From contig NZ_VCDI01000004.1 of NCBI RefSeq assembly GCF_005844085.1, positions 310,001 to 374,000 of the forward strand: a stretch of 64,000 nucleotides of DNA, given 5' to 3'. The position numbers and the translations under genes were made by a program. Each line of letters opens with the position of its first letter. The first letter of the stretch is position 1. This document shows positions 51,706 through 60,336 of the stretch, in pieces. Source of the stretch: Lichenicoccus roseus. GTDB lineage: Bacteria; Pseudomonadota; Alphaproteobacteria; Acetobacterales; Acetobacteraceae. The notes beneath the pieces were generated by a model that made no database searches, was not told where the DNA came from, and saw only the letters and a program-made list of their open reading frames with translations.

Positions 51706-52334
51706 CGCACGTCGAGCTTTACCGGGGTTACCACCCAGCTGCCGGGATCGGTGAGCTGGAACACCCCGACCACCGACACCTGCTTGCCGGTGAGATTGGC
51801 AACGTCGACCTTGGAGAGAACGTCCTTCTTCATCTCCTTGTTCAGCGCGGAACCGGCGTTCTGGTAGTCGATCTGGTTGCTGAACTGTCCGAAACTTATC
51901 GTGCCCGCCCCGTCGCGTAGATCGGTACCGGTGATGGCCGGGCCGGTCTGGACACTGACATGCACCGGATCCGGAAGTCCCGGAATGGCGACGTCGTAGA
52001 CACCGGAATCCTGGCTGCCCGCTTTGCCGGCGAACCGGACCGCGAATTCCGGGCCGGCATCCGCCGCGATCCCATACTGCTTCTCGGCCGCCGCCTGGTC
52101 CTTCGCGATGGCGGCTGCAAGAACCGTCGCATCGACGGCGCGGCTCTCGACCGCCTGCTGCACCTTGGGAAATTCGGTGCGCCCGTAGACCGCGGCCGAA
52201 AAGCTGCCTGGCACGGCGTCCGCATCCGAACCGATGCGGACGACCCTAATGTCCAGCGCCATCGCCGCGAGCAGCACGAATGCGGCCCCGGCGCCCAAGG
52301 CGAGCTTCATGTTGGGCTTGGCGAGTGTCGTCAT
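51702..52334 (-). CDS. DUF2291 protein of the CUT2 importer
   Basis: A 210-residue DUF2291 protein with an N-terminal membrane anchor (LALGAGAAFVLLAAMALDI). The body has FGQFSNQIDYQNAGSALNKE and ends VTPVKLDVR. DUF2291 proteins are encoded almost exclusively beside CUT2 sugar importers and are predicted periplasmic accessory proteins; their role is not known. There is no lipobox Cys here, unlike some relatives. It precedes the ATPase gene with overlapping codons. Confidence 0.88.
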   Translation of the reverse strand: MTTLAKPNMKLALGAGAAFVLLAAMALDIRVVRIGSDADAVPGSFSAAVYGRTEFPKVQQAVESRAVDATVLAAAIAKDQAAAEKQYGIAADAGPEFAVRFAGKAGSQDSGVYDVAIPGLPDPVHVSVQTGPAITGTDLRDGAGTISFGQFSNQIDYQNAGSALNKEMKKDVLSKVDVANLTGKQVSVVGVFQLTDPGSWVVTPVKLDVR

Positions 52335-52376
52335 CCTGAACCTCGAGACCGGAATCCGTTGGCCGAGCAGGAAGGC

Positions 52377-53498
52377 TCAGTCCGGGATCAGGATGATCTT
52401 GATGGAGCCGTCGCCCTTCTTCATCAGGTCGAAGCCGTGCTTGAACTCCGCGAGCGGCAGTTTGTGCGTCACCACCCCCTCGGTCGGCAGGCGCCCGTCG
52501 CCGATGGCGGCAATCGTGAGCGGGTAGCAGTACGGGCCAAGATGCGCGCCGTACAGATCGAGCTGCTTGCGGTCGCTGATGATGGACCAGTCCGCCGTGA
52601 CCTCGTGGCCGAACACCGAGAACTCGACGAAACGGCCGAGCTTGCGGATCATGTTCAGGCCCTGCGTCACGCTGCTCTCGTGGCCGGTGGCCTCGATATA
52701 GACGTCGCAGCCATAGCCGTCGGTCAGGTCCTTCACCGCGCTCACCACGTCCATCTCGAACGGGTTCATCACGATGTCGGCGCCGAACTTCTTGGCAAGA
52801 TCCAGCCGGTCCTGCTTGCCGTCCAGCACGATCAGCTTGGACGGGTTCTTCAGTCGGGCCGCACCGACCATGCCAAGGCCGAGCGGGCCGGCGCCGGACA
52901 GCACCACCACGTCATCGAGCTGGATCAGGCCGCGATTGACCGCGTGCACCGAGCAGGCATAGGGCTCGGCCAGTACCGCCTTCTCCAGCGGAATGCTGTC
53001 CGGCACCTTGTGCGTGCGGCTCTCCTTGGGGAACCGCATGTATTTCGCCATGCCGCCGTTGACGTTGTTCTGGAAGCCGTAGACGTCGTGGCGCTCGCAC
53101 ATCCAGTATTCGCCGCGCCCGCAATAGCGGCAATTCTCGCACGGCACGATCTGCTCGGAGATCAAACGGTCGCCGACCTTGTAGACACCCTTTCGGGCAA
53201 CGTTCTCGCCGACCTCGACGGCGCGGCCGACGAACTCGTGGCCCGGGATCATCGGCGCCTTGACGTAACGCGCCTGCCCCTTGTTGTCGCCCCAGAACGA
53301 CGGCGCGCCCTGGAACGTCTTGATGTCGCTGGCGCAGATGCCGCAGGCCTCGACCTCGATGATGATGTCGTCGGGGCCGGCGCGCGGCACGTCGACTTCC
53401 TCGAGCCGGTAGTCGCCGGGTGCATAGGCGACGACGGCCTGCATGCGCCTTGGCAACTCGACGCCGGACGGCCTGGTGGTATCGGTTACGGTATCCAT
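52377..53498 (-). CDS. eltD: Erythritol/L-threitol-type zinc dehydrogenase
   Basis: A 373-residue medium-chain dehydrogenase. The catalytic zinc site shows EACGICASDIKTFQGAPSFW and MIPGHEFVGRAVEVG; the structural zinc lobe is intact (VPCENCRYCGRGEYWMC). The NAD-binding segment is VVLSGAGPLGLGMVGAAR. The GAPSFWG and NVNGGMAKYMRFP blocks match what I know of erythritol/L-threitol dehydrogenases described from Mycobacterium smegmatis. It would oxidise a tetritol to erythrulose. Its place between the kinase genes and two importers fits that role. The substrate is inferred. Confidence 0.8.
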   Translation of the reverse strand: MDTVTDTTRPSGVELPRRMQAVVAYAPGDYRLEEVDVPRAGPDDIIIEVEACGICASDIKTFQGAPSFWGDNKGQARYVKAPMIPGHEFVGRAVEVGENVARKGVYKVGDRLISEQIVPCENCRYCGRGEYWMCERHDVYGFQNNVNGGMAKYMRFPKESRTHKVPDSIPLEKAVLAEPYACSVHAVNRGLIQLDDVVVLSGAGPLGLGMVGAARLKNPSKLIVLDGKQDRLDLAKKFGADIVMNPFEMDVVSAVKDLTDGYGCDVYIEATGHESSVTQGLNMIRKLGRFVEFSVFGHEVTADWSIISDRKQLDLYGAHLGPYCYPLTIAAIGDGRLPTEGVVTHKLPLAEFKHGFDLMKKGDGSIKIILIPD

Positions 53499-53524
53499 CG
53501 CTGGTTTTCTCCGGAGGTGGCGGA

Positions 53525-54175
53525 TCAGGCGGCGTGAAGGCGCTTCAGCAGCCCATCCGCCAGCGCCTGCAGGATCAGGTTGGCGGAACAGGCGCCGGCA
53601 TCCAGCGTGCCGCGCGAGCGCTCGCCGAGCCGGGCGGCGCGACCGAGCTTCGCCACCATGTCGCGTGTCGATTCGAGACCCTCGGCGCTTGCGGCCTTGA
53701 GCGCCTCCAGGCTGGCGGCGAAATCCTTGCCGTCCTTGGCCGCTGCGGCGAAGGCGTCGCGCGCCGGCACCAGCACGTCGATCAGCGTCTTGTCGCCGAC
53801 CTTGGCCTCGCCGAGATCGACGACGCCCGCCTCGCCGGCGGTGAGCATCGCGGCGAAGTTGTCGCGGTCAAGCTTGTCCGAGCCCTCGAGGCTGTCCGCC
53901 ATGTCGGTGAAGAACGAGCCGTACAGCGGCCCCATCGAGCCGCCGATATCGCCCAGCAGCGTGTCGCCGATGGTGGCAAATCCCTCGCGCAGGTCGAAGC
54001 TCTTCTTGCCCAGCCGCTCGTTGGCGAGGCGGAAGCCCTTCGCCATGTTGATGCCATGGTCACCATCGCCGGTGGCCCCATCGATCTCCGACAGCAGCCC
54101 CTGGTTCTCGATGATGACGGCGCCGATCTCGGTGGCGATCGGCGCTGCGTCGGCAAGCGTGACGGTTTCGGCCAT
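53525..54175 (-). CDS. DhaL-type kinase subunit
   Basis: A 216-residue DhaL domain, the ATP-binding part of dihydroxyacetone-type kinases. It shows ATGDGDHGINMAKGF with the Mg-binding Asp residues, DTLLGDIGGSMGPLYGSFF and GERSRGTLDAGACS near the C-terminus. In phosphotransferase-type DHA kinases DhaL works with DhaM; no DhaM is present here, so ATP is probably used directly as in DAK-type and erythrulose kinases. It starts 11 bases after the DhaK gene. Confidence 0.9.
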   Translation of the reverse strand: MAETVTLADAAPIATEIGAVIIENQGLLSEIDGATGDGDHGINMAKGFRLANERLGKKSFDLREGFATIGDTLLGDIGGSMGPLYGSFFTDMADSLEGSDKLDRDNFAAMLTAGEAGVVDLGEAKVGDKTLIDVLVPARDAFAAAAKDGKDFAASLEALKAASAEGLESTRDMVAKLGRAARLGERSRGTLDAGACSANLILQALADGLLKRLHAA

Positions 54176-54186
54176 GACTATTCTCC

Positions 54187-55185
54187 TCAGCCTGCGACCG
54201 TGAGGCCGATGGAACGCGCAGGTGCCCGCAACAGCCGGTCGAGTTCCTCGTCGAGGCGGGTCACCGTCACCGAGACCCCGGCCATCTCCAGGGAGGTGAA
54301 GTAGTTTCCAACGAAGCGGAAGCGCGGGGTGATCCTGTGGGCACGCAGGATCTCGTCGACATGGCCGTACAGCAGGTACAGCTCCATCAGCGGCGTGGCG
54401 CCGAGGCCGGATACCAGCACGCTGACATCCTCGCCGCCGAACTCCAGGTCGGCCAGGATACGCTCCAGCATCAGGCCGGCCATCTCCTTGGCCGGCGCCA
54501 CCGGCAGCACCGCGATGCCATGCTCGCCATGATGGCCGATGCCGACCTCCATCTTGCCGGCCTCGATGGTGAAGTTGGGCTTTCCGGCGGCGGGAATGGT
54601 GCAGGCCGACAGGCCGATGCCGATCGAGCGGGTATTGTCGATCGCCTTCTGTGCGGAGGCGATGACGCCGTCCAGGTCGGCGCCCTCGGCCGCGCGTGCG
54701 CCGCCCGCCTTCCACATCAGGATCTCGCCGGCGACGCCACGGCGCTTGTCGGCTTCCTCCCTCGGTGCCGAGGCGACGTCGTCATTGGCGATCACGGTCC
54801 TGACCGTGATGTCGTCCTTGGCCGCCAGCTTGGCCGCCATCTTCACGTTCATGTTGTCGCCGGCATAGTTGCCGTACAGGCAGGCGACACCCTTGCCGCC
54901 GTCGGCCTCCTTGAAGGCAGCATGGAAGCTCTTGGCGGTCGGAGAGGCGAACACCTCGCCGACCGCGACCGCATCGCATAGCCCCGGTCCGACATAGCCA
55001 AGGAAGGCCGGCTCATGCCCCGATCCGCCGCCGGTGACGATACCGACGCGCCCCTTGGGACGGTCCCCGGCGTGGCGCAGGACGCGCGGATGGTCGGTGG
55101 CGACCAGAAGGTCGGGATGCGCCGCAAGGACGCCACGCAGGGTGCCTTCGGTGACCTGGTCCGGATCGTCGATCACCCGATTCAT
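54187..55185 (-). CDS. DhaK-type kinase subunit, probable erythrulose kinase
   Basis: A 332-residue DhaK domain. The substrate-binding GGGSGHEPAFLGYVG and NYAGDNMN motifs are present, and His219 in GIGHHGEHGI matches the histidine that forms a hemiaminal with the ketose carbonyl. With the separate DhaL it makes a split version of the fused D- or L-erythrulose kinases. It is first in the operon; the 236-base gap to the divergent SorC gene should hold its promoter and operator. Dihydroxyacetone is the alternative substrate. Confidence 0.88.
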   Translation of the reverse strand: MNRVIDDPDQVTEGTLRGVLAAHPDLLVATDHPRVLRHAGDRPKGRVGIVTGGGSGHEPAFLGYVGPGLCDAVAVGEVFASPTAKSFHAAFKEADGGKGVACLYGNYAGDNMNVKMAAKLAAKDDITVRTVIANDDVASAPREEADKRRGVAGEILMWKAGGARAAEGADLDGVIASAQKAIDNTRSIGIGLSACTIPAAGKPNFTIEAGKMEVGIGHHGEHGIAVLPVAPAKEMAGLMLERILADLEFGGEDVSVLVSGLGATPLMELYLLYGHVDEILRAHRITPRFRFVGNYFTSLEMAGVSVTVTRLDEELDRLLRAPARSIGLTVAG

Positions 55186-55345
55186 GCCGCATCCTTCACA
55201 TCGCTCTTGCCCACAAAACTTGCCTCCGGGCGAACGAAAGTCAATGGAGTGCGCGATTGCTCAGCTCGATTAGCGGCGAAATTCCCCCAGGTGCGGTCCA
55301 ATGTGGGATTCAGGCTTAATCTGGACGAACGGAACGGATAAACGA

Positions 55346-55367
55346 GCATCTGGCCGTGAGCAGATGC
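55346..55367. promoter_or_regulatory. Inverted repeat between kinase operon and sorC
   Basis: Seven-base arms GCATCTG (55346-55352) and CAGATGC (55361-55367) with an eight-base spacer lie in the divergent promoter region, 55 bases before the SorC gene start. It is a candidate operator for the SorC protein, though it could be a hairpin in the sorC leader. Confidence 0.4.
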
Positions 55368-55421
55368 GCGCAGAGCTGTTGATTGTGCAGTGCGGAACCG
55401 GCCGTTCGGGAGGGAGCTGCG

Positions 55422-56453
55422 GTGCCTGACCAGTCGATCCACCAGGGCGATCCAATGCAGGCGGGCGTACGCAAGGCGGAGCGCGCCGAGATCCGGATCG
55501 AGACCCTGATCGAGATCGCTACGCTCTACTATTATGACGACGTCACCCAGGAGGAGCTGTCCCGGCGCTTCTCGCTTTCGCGCGCCAAGGTCGGCCGGCT
55601 TCTGAAGCGGGCCCGCACGGACGGGCTGGTCGAGATCCGCGTGCACCAGCCGCCGGCCGTCGGCGCCGAACTCGAGCAGGAATTCACCAGGCGCTTCGGC
55701 ATCGACCGGTTGCTCGTCTCGATCGATCATCGCGATCCGGTGGCGCAGCGCAACGCGGTCGCCGCCCTGGTGGCCTCGCATCTCGAGCGCACCCTGACCG
55801 GCGGCTCCATCGTCGCGGTCGGCATGGGCCGCAACGTCGCGGCAGTCGCCGACACCCATGGCGGGAAGGCGCGCGGCAGCACCATCTTCATCTGCGCCAT
55901 CGGCGGCTCGCAGCGCGCCGGCGAACACATGAACCCGGACCATATCTGCCGCAGGCTGGCGGCCCGCTTCGGCGGGGAGAGCGAGACCCTCTATGCGCCG
56001 GCGCTGGTGACCAATGCCGAGCTTCGCGCCGAGCTCTACCGCAACGAGACCGTGAAGCTCACCCTGGATCGCGCCCGCCGCGCCAACGTCGCCCTGATCG
56101 GCGTCGGCGATCTTTCGGAAGAGAGCAACATGGTGCGGATGGGCTGGTTCTCGCCGGAGGAGATCGCCGAGGCCCGGGTGGCCGGCACCATCGGCGACAC
56201 GATGGGGTACGACTTTATCGACATCCATGGCCAGCCCGCCAATACCGGCATGCAGGGTCGGGTCATCGGCCTGAGTCGCCAGGACCTGGAGCGCATCCCG
56301 GACGTGATCGCGATCGCCAGCGAGAACACCAAGGCGCCGGCCATCCTGGGGGCGCTGCGGACTGGCGCCATCGACACCCTGGCGACCTCGTTCACCAACG
56401 CGCACACCATCCTGCGCCTGGACGACGCCACCCGGTCGCCGCCGGCGCCCTGA
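55422..56453 (+). CDS. SorC/DeoR-type sugar-responsive regulator
   Basis: A 343-residue SorC-family regulator. The N-terminal helix-turn-helix reads TLYYYDDVTQEELSRRFSLS then RAKVGRLLKRARTDGLVEI. The C-terminal sugar-phosphate-binding domain has GGSIVAVGMGRNVAAVADTH, ANVALIGVGDLSEESN and AIASENTKAPAILGALRTG. A GTG start at 55422 is chosen because GGGAGGGAG lies five bases upstream. It is divergent from the kinase-dehydrogenase-importer operon, which it presumably controls in response to a phosphorylated intermediate. Confidence 0.93.
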   Translation: MPDQSIHQGDPMQAGVRKAERAEIRIETLIEIATLYYYDDVTQEELSRRFSLSRAKVGRLLKRARTDGLVEIRVHQPPAVGAELEQEFTRRFGIDRLLVSIDHRDPVAQRNAVAALVASHLERTLTGGSIVAVGMGRNVAAVADTHGGKARGSTIFICAIGGSQRAGEHMNPDHICRRLAARFGGESETLYAPALVTNAELRAELYRNETVKLTLDRARRANVALIGVGDLSEESNMVRMGWFSPEEIAEARVAGTIGDTMGYDFIDIHGQPANTGMQGRVIGLSRQDLERIPDVIAIASENTKAPAILGALRTGAIDTLATSFTNAHTILRLDDATRSPPAP

Positions 56454-56463
56454 TCGCGAGGCG

Positions 56464-57345
56464 TCAGCCGGCGAGCTTGGCCAGCAACTCCGGGTCGGCG
56501 GCCGCCAGCCGTTCCGGAGGCAGCTTGCCGCCGGTGGCCAGCGTGTACTGGTCGAGCACCTCGTCCGCCGGACCGTCCGCGCGCATCCGGCCGCCCTCCA
56601 GCCACAGCACCCGGGTGCACCACTGGCGGACCACCGGGATCGAATGCGAGGTCAGCACCAGGATCTCGGCGCCGCGCACGACGCTCTCCAGCCTGGCCCT
56701 GGCCTTGCCCTGGAACGTAGAGTCGCCGGCCATGAACCACTCGTCCATCAGCAGCACCTGCGGCGCGATCGCGGTTGCCATGCCGAAGCCGAGCCGGACC
56801 ACCATGCCGGCCGAGTAGGTCCGCACCGGCATGTCGAGGAAGGCGCCGAGCGCCGCGAAATCCTCGACGTCCTGCTCGAGTTGCCGCATCGCGACCGATC
56901 CGAGCGCCGAATAGCGCCCACGCAGCACGATGTTCTCGCGCCCGGTCAGCTCCATGTTCATGCCCAGGTTGGGATCGAGCAGGGCGTTCAACGTGCCGTT
57001 CACATGGATCCGGCCGGCAACCGGCTCGTAGATCCCGGCCATCACACGCAGCAGGCTCGACTTGCCGGCGCCATTATGACCGACGATGCCAAGCCGGTCG
57101 CCGGGACCGAGCGACAGGTTGATGTCGCGCAGCGCCTGCACCACCACCCGGCTGGTGGCAGCCGGGTTCGCCGCCGGCCCGGAGCTTGCCGATCCTGCGC
57201 GGGCGGGACCCAGACGGCCCGAAGCCACCGACAGCATGGTCTTCTTCAGCGACCGCGCGCCGCCATGATAGATCGGGAAATCGAGCGCCAGGTTCTCGAT
57301 CCTCAGGAACGCCGGGCGCGCGGCGAAGTCCGGTTCGGGCGTCAT
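56464..57345 (-). CDS. Polysaccharide ABC exporter ATPase (Wzt-like)
   Basis: A 293-residue ATPase of the O-antigen/teichoic-acid exporter group. Walker A is GHNGAGKSS, the signature is the typical variant TYSAGMVVRLGFGMATA, and Walker B is VLLMDEWFMAGD. The N-terminus has the family FPIYHGGARSLKK stretch. Unlike full Wzt it lacks the long C-terminal carbohydrate-binding domain. It overlaps the permease gene by four bases and ends ten bases from the convergent sorC stop. Confidence 0.92.
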   Translation of the reverse strand: MTPEPDFAARPAFLRIENLALDFPIYHGGARSLKKTMLSVASGRLGPARAGSASSGPAANPAATSRVVVQALRDINLSLGPGDRLGIVGHNGAGKSSLLRVMAGIYEPVAGRIHVNGTLNALLDPNLGMNMELTGRENIVLRGRYSALGSVAMRQLEQDVEDFAALGAFLDMPVRTYSAGMVVRLGFGMATAIAPQVLLMDEWFMAGDSTFQGKARARLESVVRGAEILVLTSHSIPVVRQWCTRVLWLEGGRMRADGPADEVLDQYTLATGGKLPPERLAAADPELLAKLAG

Positions 57346-58301
57346 ACCCAGAATGCCAGCCGCGGCCGCGCGCGGGTGAAGATCAGCAGCGCTACCAGCC
57401 AGAGCAGCAGGCTGTAGCCGAGAGCCGAACCCCAGGCGAGCAGGCCGGCCGGTGCACCGAGCAGCGGCGAGCGCACGATCTCGAGCAGCGTGTCGAACGG
57501 GTTGATCGGCAGCCACCAGCCGTGGGCGCCGAGCTGCGACGGCTTCCAGACGATCGGCGTGATGTAGAAGGCGATCTGCATGATGCTGCCGACGATCGGC
57601 GGGATGTCGCGGAACCGCGCGCACAGGCTGCCGAGCAGGAACCCCGCGGCGATGCCATCGGCCACCCACAGCACCAGCCCCGGCAGCGACTGCAGGGCGA
57701 CCCAGCCGGGCCAGGTGTCGAAGATGGCGAACACCCCGATCGGCACCACCAGGTTGTGCAGCAGCACGATGACGTTGCGCGCCACGCAGCGCAGCACCTG
57801 GACGGTGAACGGCATGCGCATCGCCCGGATCATCGTCTCGGCGTCGAGGAACACCGTACAGGCGTCGGTGGTGAGGCCGCCGATGAAGGACTGCCACAGG
57901 ATCATGGAGAGCGCGAGGAAGGGCAGGTACTCGTGCAGGTTCATGGCGAACAGGCGACCGTAGATCAGCCCCATCGAGCCGACCATCACCGCACCGGACA
58001 GGGTCAGCCAGAACGGTCCCAGCGCCGAGCCCCGGTAGCGCAGCTTGATGTCGAGCCAGCCAAGCGAGATCGCCAGCCGCCAGAGCTTGAAGCCGTCGAC
58101 CAGGTCGCGGCCCACCGCCTGCCGGCGCGCAGCGGTGCCCCCCCCGGCATCGATCAGCAAGCCGGTTCCCTGCCACGAGGCCGGTAGCGCCGCACCGGCT
58201 CGCTCAACGACATCGAGGGCTTCCATGGCGGTCGCGTAGCCGATCCGCCTGTCCCTCGCAACGTGGCCGTCGCCGACCGCCCGGACTGTGGATGCGGTCA
58301 T
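57342..58301 (-). CDS. Polysaccharide ABC exporter permease (Wzm-like)
   Basis: A 319-residue ABC-2 type permease. After an about 70-residue cytoplasmic N-terminus come six helices with LGWLDIKLRYRGSALGPFWL at the family's membrane entry, FIGGLTTDACTVFLDAETMI and a C-terminal RPRLAFWV. It exports an undecaprenyl-linked polysaccharide with the Wzt-like ATPase. Surrounding glycosyltransferases are absent, so the cargo is unknown. The extended N-terminus could be trimmed by choosing a later start. Confidence 0.9.
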   Translation of the reverse strand: MTASTVRAVGDGHVARDRRIGYATAMEALDVVERAGAALPASWQGTGLLIDAGGGTAARRQAVGRDLVDGFKLWRLAISLGWLDIKLRYRGSALGPFWLTLSGAVMVGSMGLIYGRLFAMNLHEYLPFLALSMILWQSFIGGLTTDACTVFLDAETMIRAMRMPFTVQVLRCVARNVIVLLHNLVVPIGVFAIFDTWPGWVALQSLPGLVLWVADGIAAGFLLGSLCARFRDIPPIVGSIMQIAFYITPIVWKPSQLGAHGWWLPINPFDTLLEIVRSPLLGAPAGLLAWGSALGYSLLLWLVALLIFTRARPRLAFWV

Positions 58302-58395
58302 CAGCCGTCCTACTAATTAGACAGCTTATTTGTAGCGAGTTAGCGATGGTTCCTGCATGATCGGACGAGGTTTCGCTGATAGGGCCACAGTTGTT

Positions 58396-59739
58396 ATGAT
58401 GCGACAGACAGGAGATCGTCGGACCATCCGCGCCGGCACGCTGCGGGCGGCCTCCACGCTCCTGTTGCTGACCCTGCTGGCCGCGTGCGCCGGCACCCCG
58501 CGCGGTCCGATGGTCCCGGTTGCCCAGGAAGCCGCCGACTACCGCGCCCATGCACGGAGCTATTACGCCCCGCCGGGCCCGGCGGACGACCCGTGGGGTC
58601 CCTATATCGAGGCCGCATCGCAACGCTTCGACGTGCCTGATGCCTGGATCCGCGCGGTCATGCACCAGGAGTCCGGCGGCCACGAATTCATCAACGGCCA
58701 GTTCGTGACCTCGGTGCCCGGCGCGATGGGCCTGATGCAGCTGATGCCGCCGACCTACGACGACATGCGCAACCAGTATGCGCTGGGGTCCGACCCATAC
58801 GAGCCGCACGACAACATCATGGCCGGCACCGCCTACCTGCGCCAGATGTACGACATCTATGGCTCGCCCGGCTTCCTGGCCGCCTACAACACCGGCCCCG
58901 GCCGCCTCGACGACTTCCTGACCCGCAACCGCGCACTGCCGAACGAGACCCGCCAGTACGTGGCAATCATCGGCCCGCAGATCGCCGGGATCTTTCCGAG
59001 CAGCCGCTCTCAGGCCGACCTCATGGTGATGAACCATGTCTCCGCCGGCAGCGTCATGCTGGCTTCGGCGCAGAACCAGCAGGAAACCAGGTCGGTGCGC
59101 ATGGCCTGGGCTCGTCGGCGCGACCACTCCGCCGGCGACGACCAGCCGATGCAGGTCGCCGAGGCGCCGGCGCTGCCGGTCGCGACGCCGGCCTACCAGA
59201 CAAGCTGGCATCGCATGACCCCGTCTCGCGCCGTGCCGGTGCAGGTTGCCGCCGCAACGCCGCCGGTCGCCAGCATCAGCCGGGTGTGGGCCAGCCGCCT
59301 CGCCGCCTCGCCCGCGCAGCCGGCCCCGGTGGCGGTCGCGGCCGCCGCTCCGGCGAGGGCCATCCCGAGCGCCGCGGTGGCTGCACCCGTCATGATCGCA
59401 CGCGCCGAGGCGATGCCGCGGCGCTTCCACCTGGTGGCGCCGGCGATGGCGATGAGCGTCCCCGCCGCCCGCTACGACACCCCTGGCCGCGACTGGGCGA
59501 TCCAGGTCGGCGCATTCGGCACCGAGGGCCAGGCCAGCGAGGCAGCCGGAAGCGCACGGTCGCGCATGCGAAGCCTGCTGCCCGGCGCACAGACCGAGGT
59601 CGCCGGCATCCGCGCCGGTCGTGGCGCGCGCATCTACCGGGCACGCCTGACCGGGCTGTCACGGGCCGGCGCGATGCAGGCCTGCCAGCGGCTCGGCCAT
59701 GGCGATTGCATCGTGGTGTCCCCGGACGGCAGGCTGTGA
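58396..59739 (+). CDS. Lipoprotein lytic transglycosylase with SPOR domain
   Basis: A 447-residue outer-membrane lipoprotein. A signal peptide ends in the lipobox LAAC. An SLT domain (about residues 70-190) shows the catalytic Glu in MHQESGGHEF, then GAMGLMQLMPPT and AYNTGPGRLDDF. A long Ala/Pro-rich linker (about 235-355) leads to a C-terminal SPOR domain (WAIQVGAFGTEGQASEAAGS) that binds denuded septal peptidoglycan. It should cleave glycan strands, probably at division. The stop overlaps the start of the next gene (GTGA). Confidence 0.93.
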   Translation: MMRQTGDRRTIRAGTLRAASTLLLLTLLAACAGTPRGPMVPVAQEAADYRAHARSYYAPPGPADDPWGPYIEAASQRFDVPDAWIRAVMHQESGGHEFINGQFVTSVPGAMGLMQLMPPTYDDMRNQYALGSDPYEPHDNIMAGTAYLRQMYDIYGSPGFLAAYNTGPGRLDDFLTRNRALPNETRQYVAIIGPQIAGIFPSSRSQADLMVMNHVSAGSVMLASAQNQQETRSVRMAWARRRDHSAGDDQPMQVAEAPALPVATPAYQTSWHRMTPSRAVPVQVAAATPPVASISRVWASRLAASPAQPAPVAVAAAAPARAIPSAAVAAPVMIARAEAMPRRFHLVAPAMAMSVPAARYDTPGRDWAIQVGAFGTEGQASEAAGSARSRMRSLLPGAQTEVAGIRAGRGARIYRARLTGLSRAGAMQACQRLGHGDCIVVSPDGRL

Positions 59740-60299
59740 CCACGCCGCGCAGCCCTGGAGGAACGCTCGCCCTCGCCGCCACCCTGCTGGGCCTGGGCCT
59801 GAGTGCGACAAGCGCCCACGCCGCGTTGCCGCTCGGCGCCAAGGCCCCGGACTTCACCGCGCAGGCCACCCTCGGCGGCCACGAGTTCCGGTTCTCGCTG
59901 GCCGATGCGCTCAGGCATGGTCCGGTGGTGGTGTATTTCTACCCGGCGGCCTTTACCGAGGGCTGCACCATCGAGGCGCACGACTTCGCCGCCGCCATCC
60001 CCGACTACAAGGCGGCCGGCGCCACGGTGATCGGCGTGTCGGAGGACGGGATCGCGAAGCTGGACAAGTTCTCGGTCAGCGAGTGTCAGGGCAAGTTCCC
60101 GGTGGCGGCCGATGCCGACGGCAGCATCGCGCGCCGCTACGACGCGCTGCTGCCGATCGTGCATTTCGCCAGCCGCACCTCCTACGTCATCGCGCCGGAT
60201 GGTTCGGTGCTGGAGAGCTACAACGCGATGAACCCCGACGGCCACGTGCAGAAGACGCTGGCCGCGGTGCAGGCCTGGCAAGCCCGCCGGAAATCCTGA
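59736..60299 (+). CDS. Secreted peroxiredoxin (BCP/PrxQ type)
   Basis: A 187-residue peroxiredoxin with a signal peptide (cleavage after AHA). The peroxidatic Cys77 lies in YFYPAAFTEGCTIEAHDF; the usual BCP resolving Cys five residues on is replaced by His, and Cys117 (SVSECQGKF) may resolve instead. It would reduce peroxides in the periplasm. Its GTG start is fused to the stop of the lytic transglycosylase gene, so the two are translated together, an unusual pairing. Confidence 0.9.
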   Translation: MTTPRSPGGTLALAATLLGLGLSATSAHAALPLGAKAPDFTAQATLGGHEFRFSLADALRHGPVVVYFYPAAFTEGCTIEAHDFAAAIPDYKAAGATVIGVSEDGIAKLDKFSVSECQGKFPVAADADGSIARRYDALLPIVHFASRTSYVIAPDGSVLESYNAMNPDGHVQKTLAAVQAWQARRKS

Positions 60300-60307
60300 G
60301 CCTGCGC

Positions 60308-60336
60308 CCTCGAGACCCCCTCAGAGGGTCTCGAGG
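60308..60336. terminator. Bidirectional hairpin between peroxiredoxin gene and gcvH
   Basis: Perfect 11-base arms CCTCGAGACCC (60308-60318) and GGGTCTCGAGG (60326-60336) with a seven-base loop span the gcvH stop and the gap between two convergent genes. There is no T-run, but position and stability suggest a shared terminator. Confidence 0.6.
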
